Below, in pieces: positions 12,056-21,076 of a stretch of DNA of 64,000 nt. The notes below the pieces were generated by a model, which did no database searches, had not been told where the DNA came from, and saw nothing but the letters and a program-made list of their open reading frames with translations. Positions within the stretch are counted from its first letter, which is position 1. Every line of letters starts with the position of its first letter. Made by a program: the position numbers and the translations under genes. The stretch is from an uncultured bacterium. Its GTDB lineage: Bacteria > Cyanobacteriota > Vampirovibrionia > Gastranaerophilales > Gastranaerophilaceae. The stretch spans positions 1 through 64,000 of the forward strand of contig CASGEP010000015.1 of NCBI GenBank assembly GCA_949300515.1. The letters run 5' to 3'.

Positions 12056-12160
12056 TTGCTATTTTTGCCTTCCGAGCATTTGTAAATTTTTTGTTACAAT
12101 TTTCCGTTTATGTCAATTTTTTTCCTTCACTGACTTTATAGAGAAGCTAAGGAGTGAGAT

Positions 12161-13678
12161 ATGATAGGAAAAATTCAGGCAGTAAACATCGCAAGAGTAC
12201 AAAATTCGCTTAACTTTACGGCTGCAAAGCCAAAGCAGAGCGAAAAACAGAGTACAAACAGCGGCAGCACTTTTGCTCAGCTTCCGCTCGGCAATATTTA
12301 CGGCGCCAAAATAAACTTTAGCGCAAGAAAAAAACGACAACGCGCAGCCAAAAATCTCACGGAACTGCAAAGCCTCTACAGTGCTGCAAGCAAAAACTCC
12401 AAAATAAAAACAGACAACTGGACACTCGGACACCTCTACTACGGTGTTAATCGTCCGGATAAACGCTGGGTGGCGGGGGTTGAGCCGGGAGAACTTCTGA
12501 ACAGAAGCCTGGGTGATGCCATAAATTCAATAATGACACTTCAATACGGGCAAAATGTCCCCGATAAAATACCCTCAAATATTAAAACCCCCGACTACGG
12601 CGATAACTGGGGACGACATGCAAACTATATTGAAATAAACAACCGCGCGCTGGGCGAAATGTATGGAAACAGAACAAACAGCTCAATTTTAGGCGCAATT
12701 AAAATGCTTCCCGCAATTCCCCCTTCCCATGACAAATGGGCAAACTGCCTGCTTTTATCCCAGCTCTACCCCAACATCTGGGGCGACGGCTGGAATAACA
12801 ACGGCGAAAATTCTCTCTATGGTATAAAACTTGAGTACGAACGCCCCTCGGATAACATCGGCTGGGTTAAAATCGGCAATAAAGTTTTTACTCCGGAAGA
12901 ACAAATAAAAGCCTTTAACGACCTTGCGCACCTGCGCGGATTTAAAACCTCATTTAGAATGCTGATATCCGAAGACCAGCTTAAACTCGGCGATGCGGGT
13001 CAATTCAGATGGAGCGACCCGTCACATGTGGAAGCTTTCATCATAGCCTGCTGTAAGGGTATTGAACTCGGCTTTGACGGAATTTTCTTTGACTCCCTAA
13101 AGCACGTAGGCGGCTACGACTGGGGACACTACGCAGGTGTCGGCGCAGTTCCGAGCTACGATCAAATGGCTTATATTTTAGCTGAAATCAGAAGCAGAAC
13201 GGGAAGAACGGACTTAAGTTTTTCGGGTGAAAAAGCGGAAGGCGACACCCTCAGATATAAAAATATGGGCGTAAGCGCAGGCGCAAGCCAAATGAGTGCA
13301 AACAGTGTGAATGAAGTTAAAAATTCCGCACACTTACAGGCATGGTGCCCTGATTTTGCCTGGGGACCCGTGGTGTCGGATGATAACGACGAAGGAACAA
13401 TCTGCTACAGCGACAGGATGAACAGAATTAACTCCGCCCTTTTCGGTTACGATTCACAGGCCGAAAAACTCCCCTCGTTTATGCAGATGCATGACCTTTT
13501 CCCTCTGAACTACGAAACAAATACTCACGAGTTAATGCTCCAAAATTTGAATTTCTCATCTGATGGCACCCCAAAGAGCCACTATGATAACCTTTTTGCG
13601 GTAGGTGCCGTAGAGAAAGCCTACAAAAGAGGTGTAAACGAAAAATTTGCTTGGGCGTACAACCACAATCCAAACTAA
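12161..13678 (+). CDS. TIM-barrel glycosidase-like protein, GH13-like motifs
   Basis: A 505-residue protein. Residues about 85-450 read like a glycoside-hydrolase barrel: a strand-4-like motif GFDGIFFDSLKHV with acid D311, a later strand with FSGEKAEGD (E357), and SFMQMHD (H444-D445), which resembles the region-IV NHD of alpha-amylases. The Arg normally two residues before the GH13 nucleophile is absent (F309), so either this is a divergent GH13 relative or another barrel family; the substrate is unknown. The N-terminal 80 residues are low-complexity S/Q/K/N sequence without a signal peptide and carry two short F-containing tags (LNFTAA, INFSAR). The ribosome site AAGGAG at 12149-12154 supports the start. 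It lies 84 nt upstream of the export operon. Confidence 0.75.
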   Translation: MIGKIQAVNIARVQNSLNFTAAKPKQSEKQSTNSGSTFAQLPLGNIYGAKINFSARKKRQRAAKNLTELQSLYSAASKNSKIKTDNWTLGHLYYGVNRPDKRWVAGVEPGELLNRSLGDAINSIMTLQYGQNVPDKIPSNIKTPDYGDNWGRHANYIEINNRALGEMYGNRTNSSILGAIKMLPAIPPSHDKWANCLLLSQLYPNIWGDGWNNNGENSLYGIKLEYERPSDNIGWVKIGNKVFTPEEQIKAFNDLAHLRGFKTSFRMLISEDQLKLGDAGQFRWSDPSHVEAFIIACCKGIELGFDGIFFDSLKHVGGYDWGHYAGVGAVPSYDQMAYILAEIRSRTGRTDLSFSGEKAEGDTLRYKNMGVSAGASQMSANSVNEVKNSAHLQAWCPDFAWGPVVSDDNDEGTICYSDRMNRINSALFGYDSQAEKLPSFMQMHDLFPLNYETNTHELMLQNLNFSSDGTPKSHYDNLFAVGAVEKAYKRGVNEKFAWAYNHNPN

Positions 13679-13762
13679 AAATCTTTGACTTACAATAAAA
13701 AATCATTAATTTGTATGAAAAAATACTTATATTTCAGTGTTTAATTGAAGTATTGAGGTTTA

Positions 13763-14428
13763 GTGTCCGTTAAACCCATCAGGGGGGTAAAGTTTCATAC
13801 AATGTTTAATCCGAAAATCCAATCTTATATAAATTCAAGCGGCGAGGCGCAGGCAAGAATGCGCGCTCAGCAGCTGAATTCTTATATTGAAACACTTTAT
13901 CCGACCCCTATGGAAAGCGGCGGCGAGAATACGACAGTAAAGCCCTTTAACGAGGTTTTAAAAGTTACAAAAGCGCAAAGCGGAGCTGTCTTTGAAGTGG
14001 ATAAACCGCCGCAAATCCCGTTTGGTTCACTTTCAAGAAAAATAAACTACACAAAAGACGAGATTTTGGACTTGATAGACAAAACCGCTCAAAAGTACGG
14101 GATTGACGAAAAACTCGTGCGCGCACTTGTAAATCAAGAGTCGGGCTTTAACCCCAATGCAAAGTCGCACGCCGGTGCCTTGGGTCTTATGCAGCTTATG
14201 CCATCAACCGCACAGGGGCTCGGGGTCAAAAATCCGCTTGATCCGGTACAAAATGTCGAAGGCGGGGTTAAATATTTAAAATCAATGCTCGACAGATTTA
14301 ACGGAAATACTATTCTGGCGCTTGCCGCGTATAATGCGGGACCAAACGCGGTGAAAAAGTATAACGGAGTCCCCCCTTACAAAGAAACACAAAACTATGT
14401 CCGCTCTATTTTAAAACAATATTTGTAA
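13763..14428 (+). CDS. Lytic transglycosylase (SLT domain) at head of export operon
   Basis: The C-terminal 120 residues form a soluble-lytic-transglycosylase domain: catalytic Glu E126 in NQESGFNP, then GALGLMQLMPSTA and ALAAYNAGPNAV, all classic SLT motifs. It should cleave peptidoglycan glycan strands to 1,6-anhydro products. The first 100 residues are unstructured and contain no signal peptide, although the substrate is extracytoplasmic. With fliE 16 nt downstream, the natural reading is a rod-associated muramidase exported by the type III pathway, like FlgJ; this is inference. The start GTG at 13763 has GAGG only 4 nt away; ATG 13802 (upstream AGGGGGG) is an alternative. Confidence 0.88.
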   Translation: MSVKPIRGVKFHTMFNPKIQSYINSSGEAQARMRAQQLNSYIETLYPTPMESGGENTTVKPFNEVLKVTKAQSGAVFEVDKPPQIPFGSLSRKINYTKDEILDLIDKTAQKYGIDEKLVRALVNQESGFNPNAKSHAGALGLMQLMPSTAQGLGVKNPLDPVQNVEGGVKYLKSMLDRFNGNTILALAAYNAGPNAVKKYNGVPPYKETQNYVRSILKQYL

Positions 14429-14444
14429 AAAAAGGATAGAATGT

Positions 14445-14777
14445 ATGCAAAATGGAATTACACCAAAAATCAATCTGACGGGAAGAATTGAAGCCTCAAA
14501 ACTTGACTCTTTAGAGGGCTTCTCCGCGGCCCGCCTGAACGATATTGAGGCTGAACAAACGGTTGATTTTAAGGAAATTTTAACCGATATTGCTCAGCAG
14601 TTGAACGACAACGTCAATGCGCCAGAGCAGCTGGCACAAGATGCAATGCTCGGCAAAGCCGATATCCATGATGTCATGGCTGCGGTTGCAAAGTCTGAAA
14701 TTAATGTCAATATTGCAACAAAAGTCCTTGGTAAAGTCGTCCAAACGTATGAAAAAATTATGCAAATTCAGATATAG
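14445..14777 (+). CDS. fliE: Flagellar hook-basal body protein FliE
   Basis: A 110-residue protein whose C-terminal 70 residues match FliE: VDFKEILTDIAQQLN, DAMLGKADIHDVMAAVAK and the terminal YEKIMQIQI, corresponding to the usual G-x-DLHxVM and AYxEIMxMQI elements. FliE joins the MS ring to the rod and is a flagellum-specific type III export component, which argues that the cluster derives from a flagellum and not an injectisome. It lies 16 nt after the transglycosylase gene with AAGGA about 8 nt before the ATG, and 65 nt before fliF. Confidence 0.87.
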   Translation: MQNGITPKINLTGRIEASKLDSLEGFSAARLNDIEAEQTVDFKEILTDIAQQLNDNVNAPEQLAQDAMLGKADIHDVMAAVAKSEINVNIATKVLGKVVQTYEKIMQIQI

Positions 14778-14779
14778 CG

Positions 14780-14808
14780 TTAACTATTAAATAAATTAAT
14801 AGTATAAT
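14780..14808 (+). promoter_or_regulatory. Possible internal promoter before fliF
   Basis: TTAACT (14780-14785), 17-nt spacer, TATAAT (14803-14808), in the AT-rich 65-nt gap between fliE and fliF. The -35 is imperfect. Confidence 0.4.
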
Positions 14809-14842
14809 TAATTGTGTAGTACTATCGCCTGTTGTATAAATT

Positions 14843-16546
14843 ATGGATTTTAAAAAAATACTTGAAAACAAACCACTTTTTTATGGGATTATTGCGGGTA
14901 TCGTAATAGTTGTAGTTTTGTTTGCCGTAATTTTAACAGTCACAATTTCCTCATCGGCTTCCTCAGGCTCTCCTCAGGCAGTTCAAGAAAAAGTTATAAA
15001 AGAGCCTCTTGACCTTTTTACAACGGATAGTATCGGGCAGGCTCTTGAGGTTCAGGCTCTTTTGGCGCGTGAAGGTATTCGCGCTCAAAGGAAAGTCGAC
15101 GGTACAAAATCTACCGTTTATTTAAGCGAATACACCATGTCAGAGCGCGACAGGGCGCTTTTGGCGATTGTAAAATCAGGTCTTATAGACCAGCACACGG
15201 GCTTAGAGATTTTTGATAAGGGTGATTTTACATCAACTAAAGATGATAAAAAAATTCGTCTTGTCCGCGCAATCAACGGCGAACTTGCCCGCCTTATAAG
15301 AAAAATACCCCCGATTGAAAACGCTCAGGTATTTATTTCAATTCCCGAACAAACATTTTTTGCTTCAAAACAAAAGCCAATCACGGCAACCGTTCAGGTC
15401 ACAATACCCTCGGGCGAGCGCCTTGATAACATGAAAGTAAAAGCGATAACAAATCTGCTCTTAGGTGCGGTGCAGGGGCTTGAGCCTGATAACATTTCGA
15501 TAACGGATACAAACGGAACCGTATACAACAGCATAATAGGCGCCTCGGACGATGCTCTGTCAAAAATTGAAGAAAATGACAAATACATGCAGTCAAAAGT
15601 CGCTTCACAGCTGGACAGGCTCGTGGGCAAAGGCAATTATGTCGTTACGGTGTCTACATTTTTAACTCAGGCGCCGATAGAAAAGACAAGTATTATCTAT
15701 GACCCCAACCAAAAAACCGCCGTGAGCGAGCAAAATTTTACCGAGAAACTCGGCGACAATACGAACGACACAAACGCTGCGACAAACGCCGTAAGCACAT
15801 ATCTTCCCTACGGTGTCCAAAACACGGGCTCAAACAGTTCTCAGGACAGAAAATACGTCCGTCAGGCACAGGAAACGCAGTACGGTGTGACAAAAACACA
15901 GGTAAACGAATATACAAAAGCAGGCGTTATAGAAGAAATTTCAATAGCCGTGTCGCTAGAGGAGTCCTCAATTCCTATGAGTATGACAATTACCGAGCTG
16001 AAAGAACTAATTGCCCATGCCGCAAGTCCAAAGGTAAACCCCGAAAATGTTGCCATAGCTTTTGTTGAATCTACAAGCCCCATTCTTGCGCCGGATGAAG
16101 GACCTAATTTGCCAAAACCCGAAGAATCGGGCAACCCGTGGTGGCTTGTCGGCGTGCTGCTGCTTGCGGGTCTCGGGTTCGGTTTAAGGCATATTATGCA
16201 AAAAGTTAAAAAAGAAGCCCAAAGACAGGAAGAAGAACTTGCGCTCCTTCGCAAAAAAGCTCAGGAGCAGGAAAAACAATTAAACGACGTAAATCTTAAA
16301 GCCGCCGAACTTATACAGAAACAGGCGCAAATAGCACAAAATCTCATAGAGCAGCAAAACCTTCACGCCGCAGCAATAGCGCAGGCGCAGGCTGCTCAGG
16401 GGGCAAATATGGCGCCGCCCGTACACAGTGCAAAAAATATAACAGACGATGATATACAGGATACACTAAACGAACTTAGCATGGATTTTAGCGAGCTTGA
16501 CGAAAATGAAGCTGCAGAAAAGTTAAAAAACTGGATTGAAAACTAA
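14843..16546 (+). CDS. fliF: Flagellar MS-ring protein FliF
   Basis: A 567-residue MS-ring protein. TM1 is at residues about 13-36, followed by YscJ/FliF ring-building domains (residues about 48-210, including PIENAQVFISIPE and ATVQVTIPSG) and a variable ring/beta-collar domain to about 430. TM2 is at about 432-450 (WWLVGVLLLAGLGFGL). A charged Q/A/K-rich helix leads to a C-terminal acidic element ending in AAEKLKNWIEN, the type of segment that binds FliG. Length and topology are those of flagellar FliF and longer than the injectisome SctJ. Confidence 0.92.
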   Translation: MDFKKILENKPLFYGIIAGIVIVVVLFAVILTVTISSSASSGSPQAVQEKVIKEPLDLFTTDSIGQALEVQALLAREGIRAQRKVDGTKSTVYLSEYTMSERDRALLAIVKSGLIDQHTGLEIFDKGDFTSTKDDKKIRLVRAINGELARLIRKIPPIENAQVFISIPEQTFFASKQKPITATVQVTIPSGERLDNMKVKAITNLLLGAVQGLEPDNISITDTNGTVYNSIIGASDDALSKIEENDKYMQSKVASQLDRLVGKGNYVVTVSTFLTQAPIEKTSIIYDPNQKTAVSEQNFTEKLGDNTNDTNAATNAVSTYLPYGVQNTGSNSSQDRKYVRQAQETQYGVTKTQVNEYTKAGVIEEISIAVSLEESSIPMSMTITELKELIAHAASPKVNPENVAIAFVESTSPILAPDEGPNLPKPEESGNPWWLVGVLLLAGLGFGLRHIMQKVKKEAQRQEEELALLRKKAQEQEKQLNDVNLKAAELIQKQAQIAQNLIEQQNLHAAAIAQAQAAQGANMAPPVHSAKNITDDDIQDTLNELSMDFSELDENEAAEKLKNWIEN

Positions 16547-16575
16547 AAAACCTGCTATACTAAAAAAGAGGAGAG

Positions 16576-17520
16576 ATGGCAGAGAGAAAAATAGAAGGAT
16601 TTGATCATAAGGCATTTGCAAAGAACCTTGCAGTTCAGGCGGGACAGGTTGTTCCGGCTGATATTGGTGATGCCGACAAAAAATTTGTCGTGGATATTGT
16701 ATATAAATTCTCGCTTTTATCGGGTGATGCCCTTATAAAAGATGCCTCAATAAAGCTCGATGCGACACAGGCTTCTCTTATAACCCAGTTTATAGGCGAG
16801 TGGTCTTTTCACAAGTCCATCGACTTAATACGTTCGCAGATTAACCCTTCTTTAAGGGAAGGTATTTTGCAAAAAGTTGCCTTTACCGTTTTTGAAATCG
16901 CAAAACAGGCAACTATCAAAAAAATGCCGCCCGAGCAGATTATCCCGCTTGTTGAGCACCATGTAAATGTTTGTTTTAAACAGGCGCTTGAAGACTTGAA
17001 GAAAAAAGGCATACTTGACGACAAGGCGGAGCAGGCAGCGCTCAGCCAGTCAAACATTGATGCCATGGCGCAAAGCGAAGCCCAAAAAGAAGCAATCGGG
17101 AACGGCATGAGCGATACCAAGATATTAAAACTCGCCTCGCTCGCCCTTTTGATAAAGAATTTTCCCGAACAAAAGATAAAAAGTATACTCTCCAAGTTTA
17201 ACCCTCCTGAAAGGGAGGTATTGAACCAGTATTTAAAAATGCAGGATTTAGAGTCAAAAATTGATACAAAAATTACACAACGATGCCTGAGTGAAATAAA
17301 ACAGGCGCTTCCGGAGCCGCAGAATATGTCTTTAGATAGAATAGCAAGAAAAATATTTAAAATTGTAAAGAATTCGGACAAAGAAGAAATTTTTAATATC
17401 ATTAAAGATGAGCGTCCGCAAATACGCGACTTTATTCTCTCGGGTGCGAACTCCGAGTTTGCAATACCCTCAAGAGCCGCAAATATAATTTGTAAATACC
17501 TTGAAGAAAAAACACTATGA
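16576..17520 (+). CDS. Divergent FliG-position protein (switch/C-ring candidate)
   Basis: A 314-residue soluble helical protein in the fliG slot between fliF and fliH. Residues about 185-240 (ALLIKNFPEQKIKSILSKFN) and 255-300 (NMSLDRIARKIFKIVKNS, IFNIIKDERPQIRDFIL) resemble the ARM-type repeats of the FliG middle/C region. The N-terminal half does not show the FliG N-domain pattern, the EHPQ motif is absent, and the protein ends without the charged torque helix. It probably caps the MS ring via the FliF tail, but a motility role is doubtful. The stop overlaps the fliH start as ATGA. The ribosome site GAGGAG lies 2 nt before the ATG. Confidence 0.65.
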   Translation: MAERKIEGFDHKAFAKNLAVQAGQVVPADIGDADKKFVVDIVYKFSLLSGDALIKDASIKLDATQASLITQFIGEWSFHKSIDLIRSQINPSLREGILQKVAFTVFEIAKQATIKKMPPEQIIPLVEHHVNVCFKQALEDLKKKGILDDKAEQAALSQSNIDAMAQSEAQKEAIGNGMSDTKILKLASLALLIKNFPEQKIKSILSKFNPPEREVLNQYLKMQDLESKIDTKITQRCLSEIKQALPEPQNMSLDRIARKIFKIVKNSDKEEIFNIIKDERPQIRDFILSGANSEFAIPSRAANIICKYLEEKTL

Positions 17521-18311
17521 TAATAAAAAAAAGACATAAACCGGCAGAAAATATACAACAGCCCGCGCTGCAGCAGATTTTGGACACGCCGCTTCAAAGC
17601 GAAGAAAATAAAATGAGCGCGCCGCTTCCTGCTGAAAAAAACATTGCCGAAACAAAAAAAGACAAGCCAAAGAGCGAACTTGATACCATAGATGAATTTG
17701 AGAAAATAGACATATCGGAGATTGAGTTTAAAGAGAGAGTTGAAAGACGAAGGGGCGACAGGCGAAAGGGTTTCAGGCGCATTGACGAGCGCACGCTTGT
17801 TTCGCGCGCGCAGGAGGAAGCGCGCTCAATTCGTGAACTTGCCGCAAAAGAAGGCTATAAAAACGGTCTTGAAAATGCACAAAAAGACGTAGAAAAACTG
17901 AAAACATCTCTTGAAGATTTTTTGTCATCAAGATATAAAATTTATGATGAAATTTTGCCCCATATTCTTGAAATATCGGTTGAAGTGGCAAAAAAAATCA
18001 TTAAAAAAGAAGTTGAATTATCGAACGATGTGTTAAAAAATATCATTAACGAGGTATTGGGCGAACTTTCAAATACTGATGAAAAAATCACAATAAAAGT
18101 TGCGCCGGACGATGTGGACTTTGCGCGAGCATCGCTGCCCGAGATAATACAAACCAACAAGCTGGAGGCAAAAGTCGCAATAGTATCTGATGATTCAATA
18201 GAAAAGGGAAGCTGTATGATTGTATCAAGTAATGGTGTGGTTGATGCAAACTTCTCGACCCAGCTTCAGATAATTCAAAATGCCTTTGGAATATATAACG
18301 GAGGGCAATAA
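17517..18311 (+). CDS. fliH: Flagellar assembly protein FliH (ATPase stator)
   Basis: A 264-residue protein. A disordered N-terminus contains an unusual Arg-rich block (VERRRGDRRKGFRRI, residues about 80-94). It is followed by AAKEGYKNGLENAQ, the typical FliH AxxxGxxxG-like helix, and a C-terminal FliH/SctL domain with KITIKVAPDD and SIEKGSCMIVSSNGVVDA. FliH links the export ATPase FliI to the basal body; no fliI is in this window. It starts inside the preceding stop codon (ATGA), so translation is coupled. Confidence 0.85.
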   Translation: MIIKKRHKPAENIQQPALQQILDTPLQSEENKMSAPLPAEKNIAETKKDKPKSELDTIDEFEKIDISEIEFKERVERRRGDRRKGFRRIDERTLVSRAQEEARSIRELAAKEGYKNGLENAQKDVEKLKTSLEDFLSSRYKIYDEILPHILEISVEVAKKIIKKEVELSNDVLKNIINEVLGELSNTDEKITIKVAPDDVDFARASLPEIIQTNKLEAKVAIVSDDSIEKGSCMIVSSNGVVDANFSTQLQIIQNAFGIYNGGQ

Positions 18312-18322
18312 TAACCTAAAGG

Positions 18323-20413
18323 ATGGCACAGCAAAACGCACAATCAAACCCTATAAGTGAAATTTTTCTTGCAATATTTGTAATCGTTTTGATTTTGATA
18401 TTGCTCATTGAAATGCCAAACTGGGTTATAAACTTTTCAATAAGTTTAAACATTACTCTTGGCATTGTGTTGTTAATGATTTCACTGTATGTACAAAAAC
18501 CCCTTGAGCTTGCGGCGTTTCCATCTATTATTCTTATTGGCACAATGTTTCGCCTTGTACTCTCAATTGCCTCTACCCGTCTTATTCTGGCTAAGGGCGA
18601 TGCGGGAGAGGTAATCCATGCTTTCGGCTCTTTTGTCACGGGCGGCAATATGATAGTCGGCGGCGTAATATTTTTGATTATTACCGTTGTTCAGTTTATG
18701 GTTATTACAAAAGGTGCCGAGCGTATTGCAGAGGTTTCGGCACGTTTTGCACTTGATGCTATGCCGGGTAAACAAATGACAATTGACGCCGATTTTAACG
18801 CGGGGTTAATATCACCTGAGGAAGCGGTTAAACGGCGTGAAGATTTGCAAAGAGAATCATCCCTTTTCGGTTCAATGGACGGTGCTATGAAATTCGTAAA
18901 AGGGGATACTATTGCAGGTATTATAATTGTTGTTATAAACATTGTCGGCGGCTTGATTATAGGTATTGTGATGAACGGAATGCCTGCTGCTGACGCTGTT
19001 TCAAAGTATACAATACTTACAATCGGTGACGGTTTGGCTTCTCAGGTTCCTTCTCTTTTGATGTCAATATCGGCAGGTATAGTTATGACGCGCTCAACCG
19101 CAACGGGCTCGTCTTTGGGTATTGACCTTGCAAACCAAATTTTGGCAAAACCCCAAAGCTTGTTTTTTGCATGCGGCTTTTTGCTTTTAATTGCAATAAC
19201 GGGTCCTATAACAGGCTTGCCTTGGTTGCCGTTTTTAATGTTTACAATAATTATCGCTCTTGCAGGTTTTTCTGTTCTTGTAAATGCTGATGTTCAGGCT
19301 CAGTTGGGACAGTTGGACGCGGTAAAACAAAATATGCAAGACCTTGTTAACCCAAACAAAATGTATGAACGTTTAGGGGTTGATGTTCTTAGTTTGCAAG
19401 TAGGCTCGGGGCTTTTGATTATCGCTGACCCCGATCAGGACGGACAGCTGCTTGCAAAAATTGCCGCGCTGAGGCAGAGAGTAACGGACGAGCTTGGCTA
19501 TATTATTCCAAACATAAGAATTATGGACTCGTCAGCCATTGCCGATAACGAGTATTTAATTGCCATTCGCTCAAATACAGTTGCAACGGGCATGGTGTAT
19601 CCGGGTAAATATATGGTAATTGCTGACCAGTGGGAGGCGCTGGGTAAAAAATTGCCCGAAAATGCCATTGTAAGCGTTGATCCGACCTATCAATCGCAGG
19701 CATACTGGCTTGATCCACAGTATATTGACAAAAAAGACAAAATAACGGCTGTTGACTCGGTCGATGTAATTGTTACGCACCTGCAGGAATGTGTGCGCAA
19801 GTACGTAGATGAAGTTATGACAAAAACTGACGTCTTAAAACTTATGGAGCTTGTAAAATCGCAAGACCCGACACTTGTTAACGACCTTGTACCTACTATC
19901 ATCTCAACGAGCGATTTGAGGAAAATTTTTGTTAATCTCATTCGCGAAAAAGTTTCGATTAAAGACATTATCTTTATTTTTGAAAGACTCTGTGACTACG
20001 CGAGATTTTCAAAAGAACCCGATATCCTATCAGAGCGCTTGCGTGCGGCTCTGGGGCGCCAGATTTGCCTTGCGCACTGCAATAAAGAAAAAGTCTTATA
20101 CGCCCTTACGCTGTCGAGCGAATGGGAAAAAACGCTTGATGACAGCTGTCAGAGAACAGAGCTTGGCACAATGTTTTTACTCAACCCCATGCAGGTGCAG
20201 GAGCTTATTGAATCGACCGCAAATACCCTTATGCGCGCTCATCAGGCAGTGGGCACCCAGCCTGTAATTCTCTGTTCGCCAAGGATAAGACTTCCGCTGT
20301 ATCAAATGCTGGAGCGCCATATCCCGACAATTGTCGTTATATCATACTCTGAACTTATAACGGATATAAGGGTCGAAGCTATCGACACAATAGGTGAAAG
20401 TTCATACGCTTAG
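18323..20413 (+). CDS. flhA: Flagellar export gate protein FlhA
   Basis: A 696-residue export-gate protein. Eight predicted membrane helices lie in residues about 12-330, with the FHIPEP-family signature in the first large cytoplasmic loop (residues about 135-165: RFALDAMPGKQMTIDADFNAGLI in part). The C-terminal cytoplasmic domain (about 345-690) forms the ring that docks chaperone-substrate complexes. The ATG at 18323 is preceded immediately by AAAGG and by an in-frame TAA two codons upstream, so no earlier start exists; GGAGGG at about 18299 is too far for normal initiation. Its 3' end overlaps the convergent rnhB by 12 nt. Confidence 0.95.
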   Translation: MAQQNAQSNPISEIFLAIFVIVLILILLIEMPNWVINFSISLNITLGIVLLMISLYVQKPLELAAFPSIILIGTMFRLVLSIASTRLILAKGDAGEVIHAFGSFVTGGNMIVGGVIFLIITVVQFMVITKGAERIAEVSARFALDAMPGKQMTIDADFNAGLISPEEAVKRREDLQRESSLFGSMDGAMKFVKGDTIAGIIIVVINIVGGLIIGIVMNGMPAADAVSKYTILTIGDGLASQVPSLLMSISAGIVMTRSTATGSSLGIDLANQILAKPQSLFFACGFLLLIAITGPITGLPWLPFLMFTIIIALAGFSVLVNADVQAQLGQLDAVKQNMQDLVNPNKMYERLGVDVLSLQVGSGLLIIADPDQDGQLLAKIAALRQRVTDELGYIIPNIRIMDSSAIADNEYLIAIRSNTVATGMVYPGKYMVIADQWEALGKKLPENAIVSVDPTYQSQAYWLDPQYIDKKDKITAVDSVDVIVTHLQECVRKYVDEVMTKTDVLKLMELVKSQDPTLVNDLVPTIISTSDLRKIFVNLIREKVSIKDIIFIFERLCDYARFSKEPDILSERLRAALGRQICLAHCNKEKVLYALTLSSEWEKTLDDSCQRTELGTMFLLNPMQVQELIESTANTLMRAHQAVGTQPVILCSPRIRLPLYQMLERHIPTIVVISYSELITDIRVEAIDTIGESSYA

Positions 20414-21076
20414 GATGTTTTTTAAAAAACTTCTTCTGTGATATTTTGTGACACCGAATTTTTTAATGGCTTCAATATGTCCTTTTGTCAGATACCCTTT
20501 GTTTTTTGTCCAAAGGTATTGAGGATATTCAAGCGATATTTTTTTCATAAAATTATCCCGTTCAACTTTTGCTAAAATGCTTGCGGCGGCAATTGAAGCG
20601 GATTTTGAGTCGCCTTTTACAATTGCCTTTTGTGCAATTTTTAAATCCTTCACCGTTTTGTTGCCATCGACAAGCAAAACCGGGGACTGCGGGGAAATTT
20701 TTTCTAGAACTTCAAGCGCCGCAAGCTTCATTGCCATAAGCGACGAGTTTAAAATATTAATTTTTTCAATTGTTTCAACATCAACGGATTTTATTGAATA
20801 AATACAGTTTGCGCGGATTATATTAAAAAGTTCCCCGCGGGTCTTTTCGTTGAGTTTTTTAGAGTCGTTTAATTTTAAAAGTTCTTTTTGCACGTCACTT
20901 TCCAAAAAACATACACACGCCGCCCAGACTCCGCCCGCGGCAGGGCCCCTGCCCGCTTCATCAGTACCTAAGATATGGCTGTATGACTGAATTTCAAGCC
21001 CGAGAGGGGTCGTTTTTGTTTCTTTAAAACTTTCGTCAAAGTCAAACAGAGGGTTTTTCAAGAGTAATTTTTCCAA
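20402..21076 (-). CDS. rnhB: Ribonuclease HII
   Basis: Removes ribonucleotides and RNA primers from DNA-RNA hybrids. The active-site motif GTDEAGRGPAAG carries D39 and E40, D137 lies in LLVDGN, and the KSASIAAASILAKVERD block is characteristic of HII. There are 224 residues; the extra N-terminal 35 residues before the first strand are somewhat long. The start lies inside the 3' end of rbgA (35-nt overlap), so the pair is translationally coupled. Confidence 0.95.
   Translation of the reverse strand: MEKLLLKNPLFDFDESFKETKTTPLGLEIQSYSHILGTDEAGRGPAAGGVWAACVCFLESDVQKELLKLNDSKKLNEKTRGELFNIIRANCIYSIKSVDVETIEKINILNSSLMAMKLAALEVLEKISPQSPVLLVDGNKTVKDLKIAQKAIVKGDSKSASIAAASILAKVERDNFMKKISLEYPQYLWTKNKGYLTKGHIEAIKKFGVTKYHRRSFLKNILSV

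Noticed and set aside
12113-12433. 106-codon minus-strand frame at the start of the glycosidase-like gene
   Set aside because: Cys/Phe/Ser-rich and antisense to a gene with a good ribosome site; no support.
16809-17597. 262-codon open frame antisense to the fliG-slot gene
   Set aside because: It lies wholly opposite a co-directional, translationally coupled operon, has a C/S/F/I-rich composition and no ribosome site or known domain; a shadow frame.
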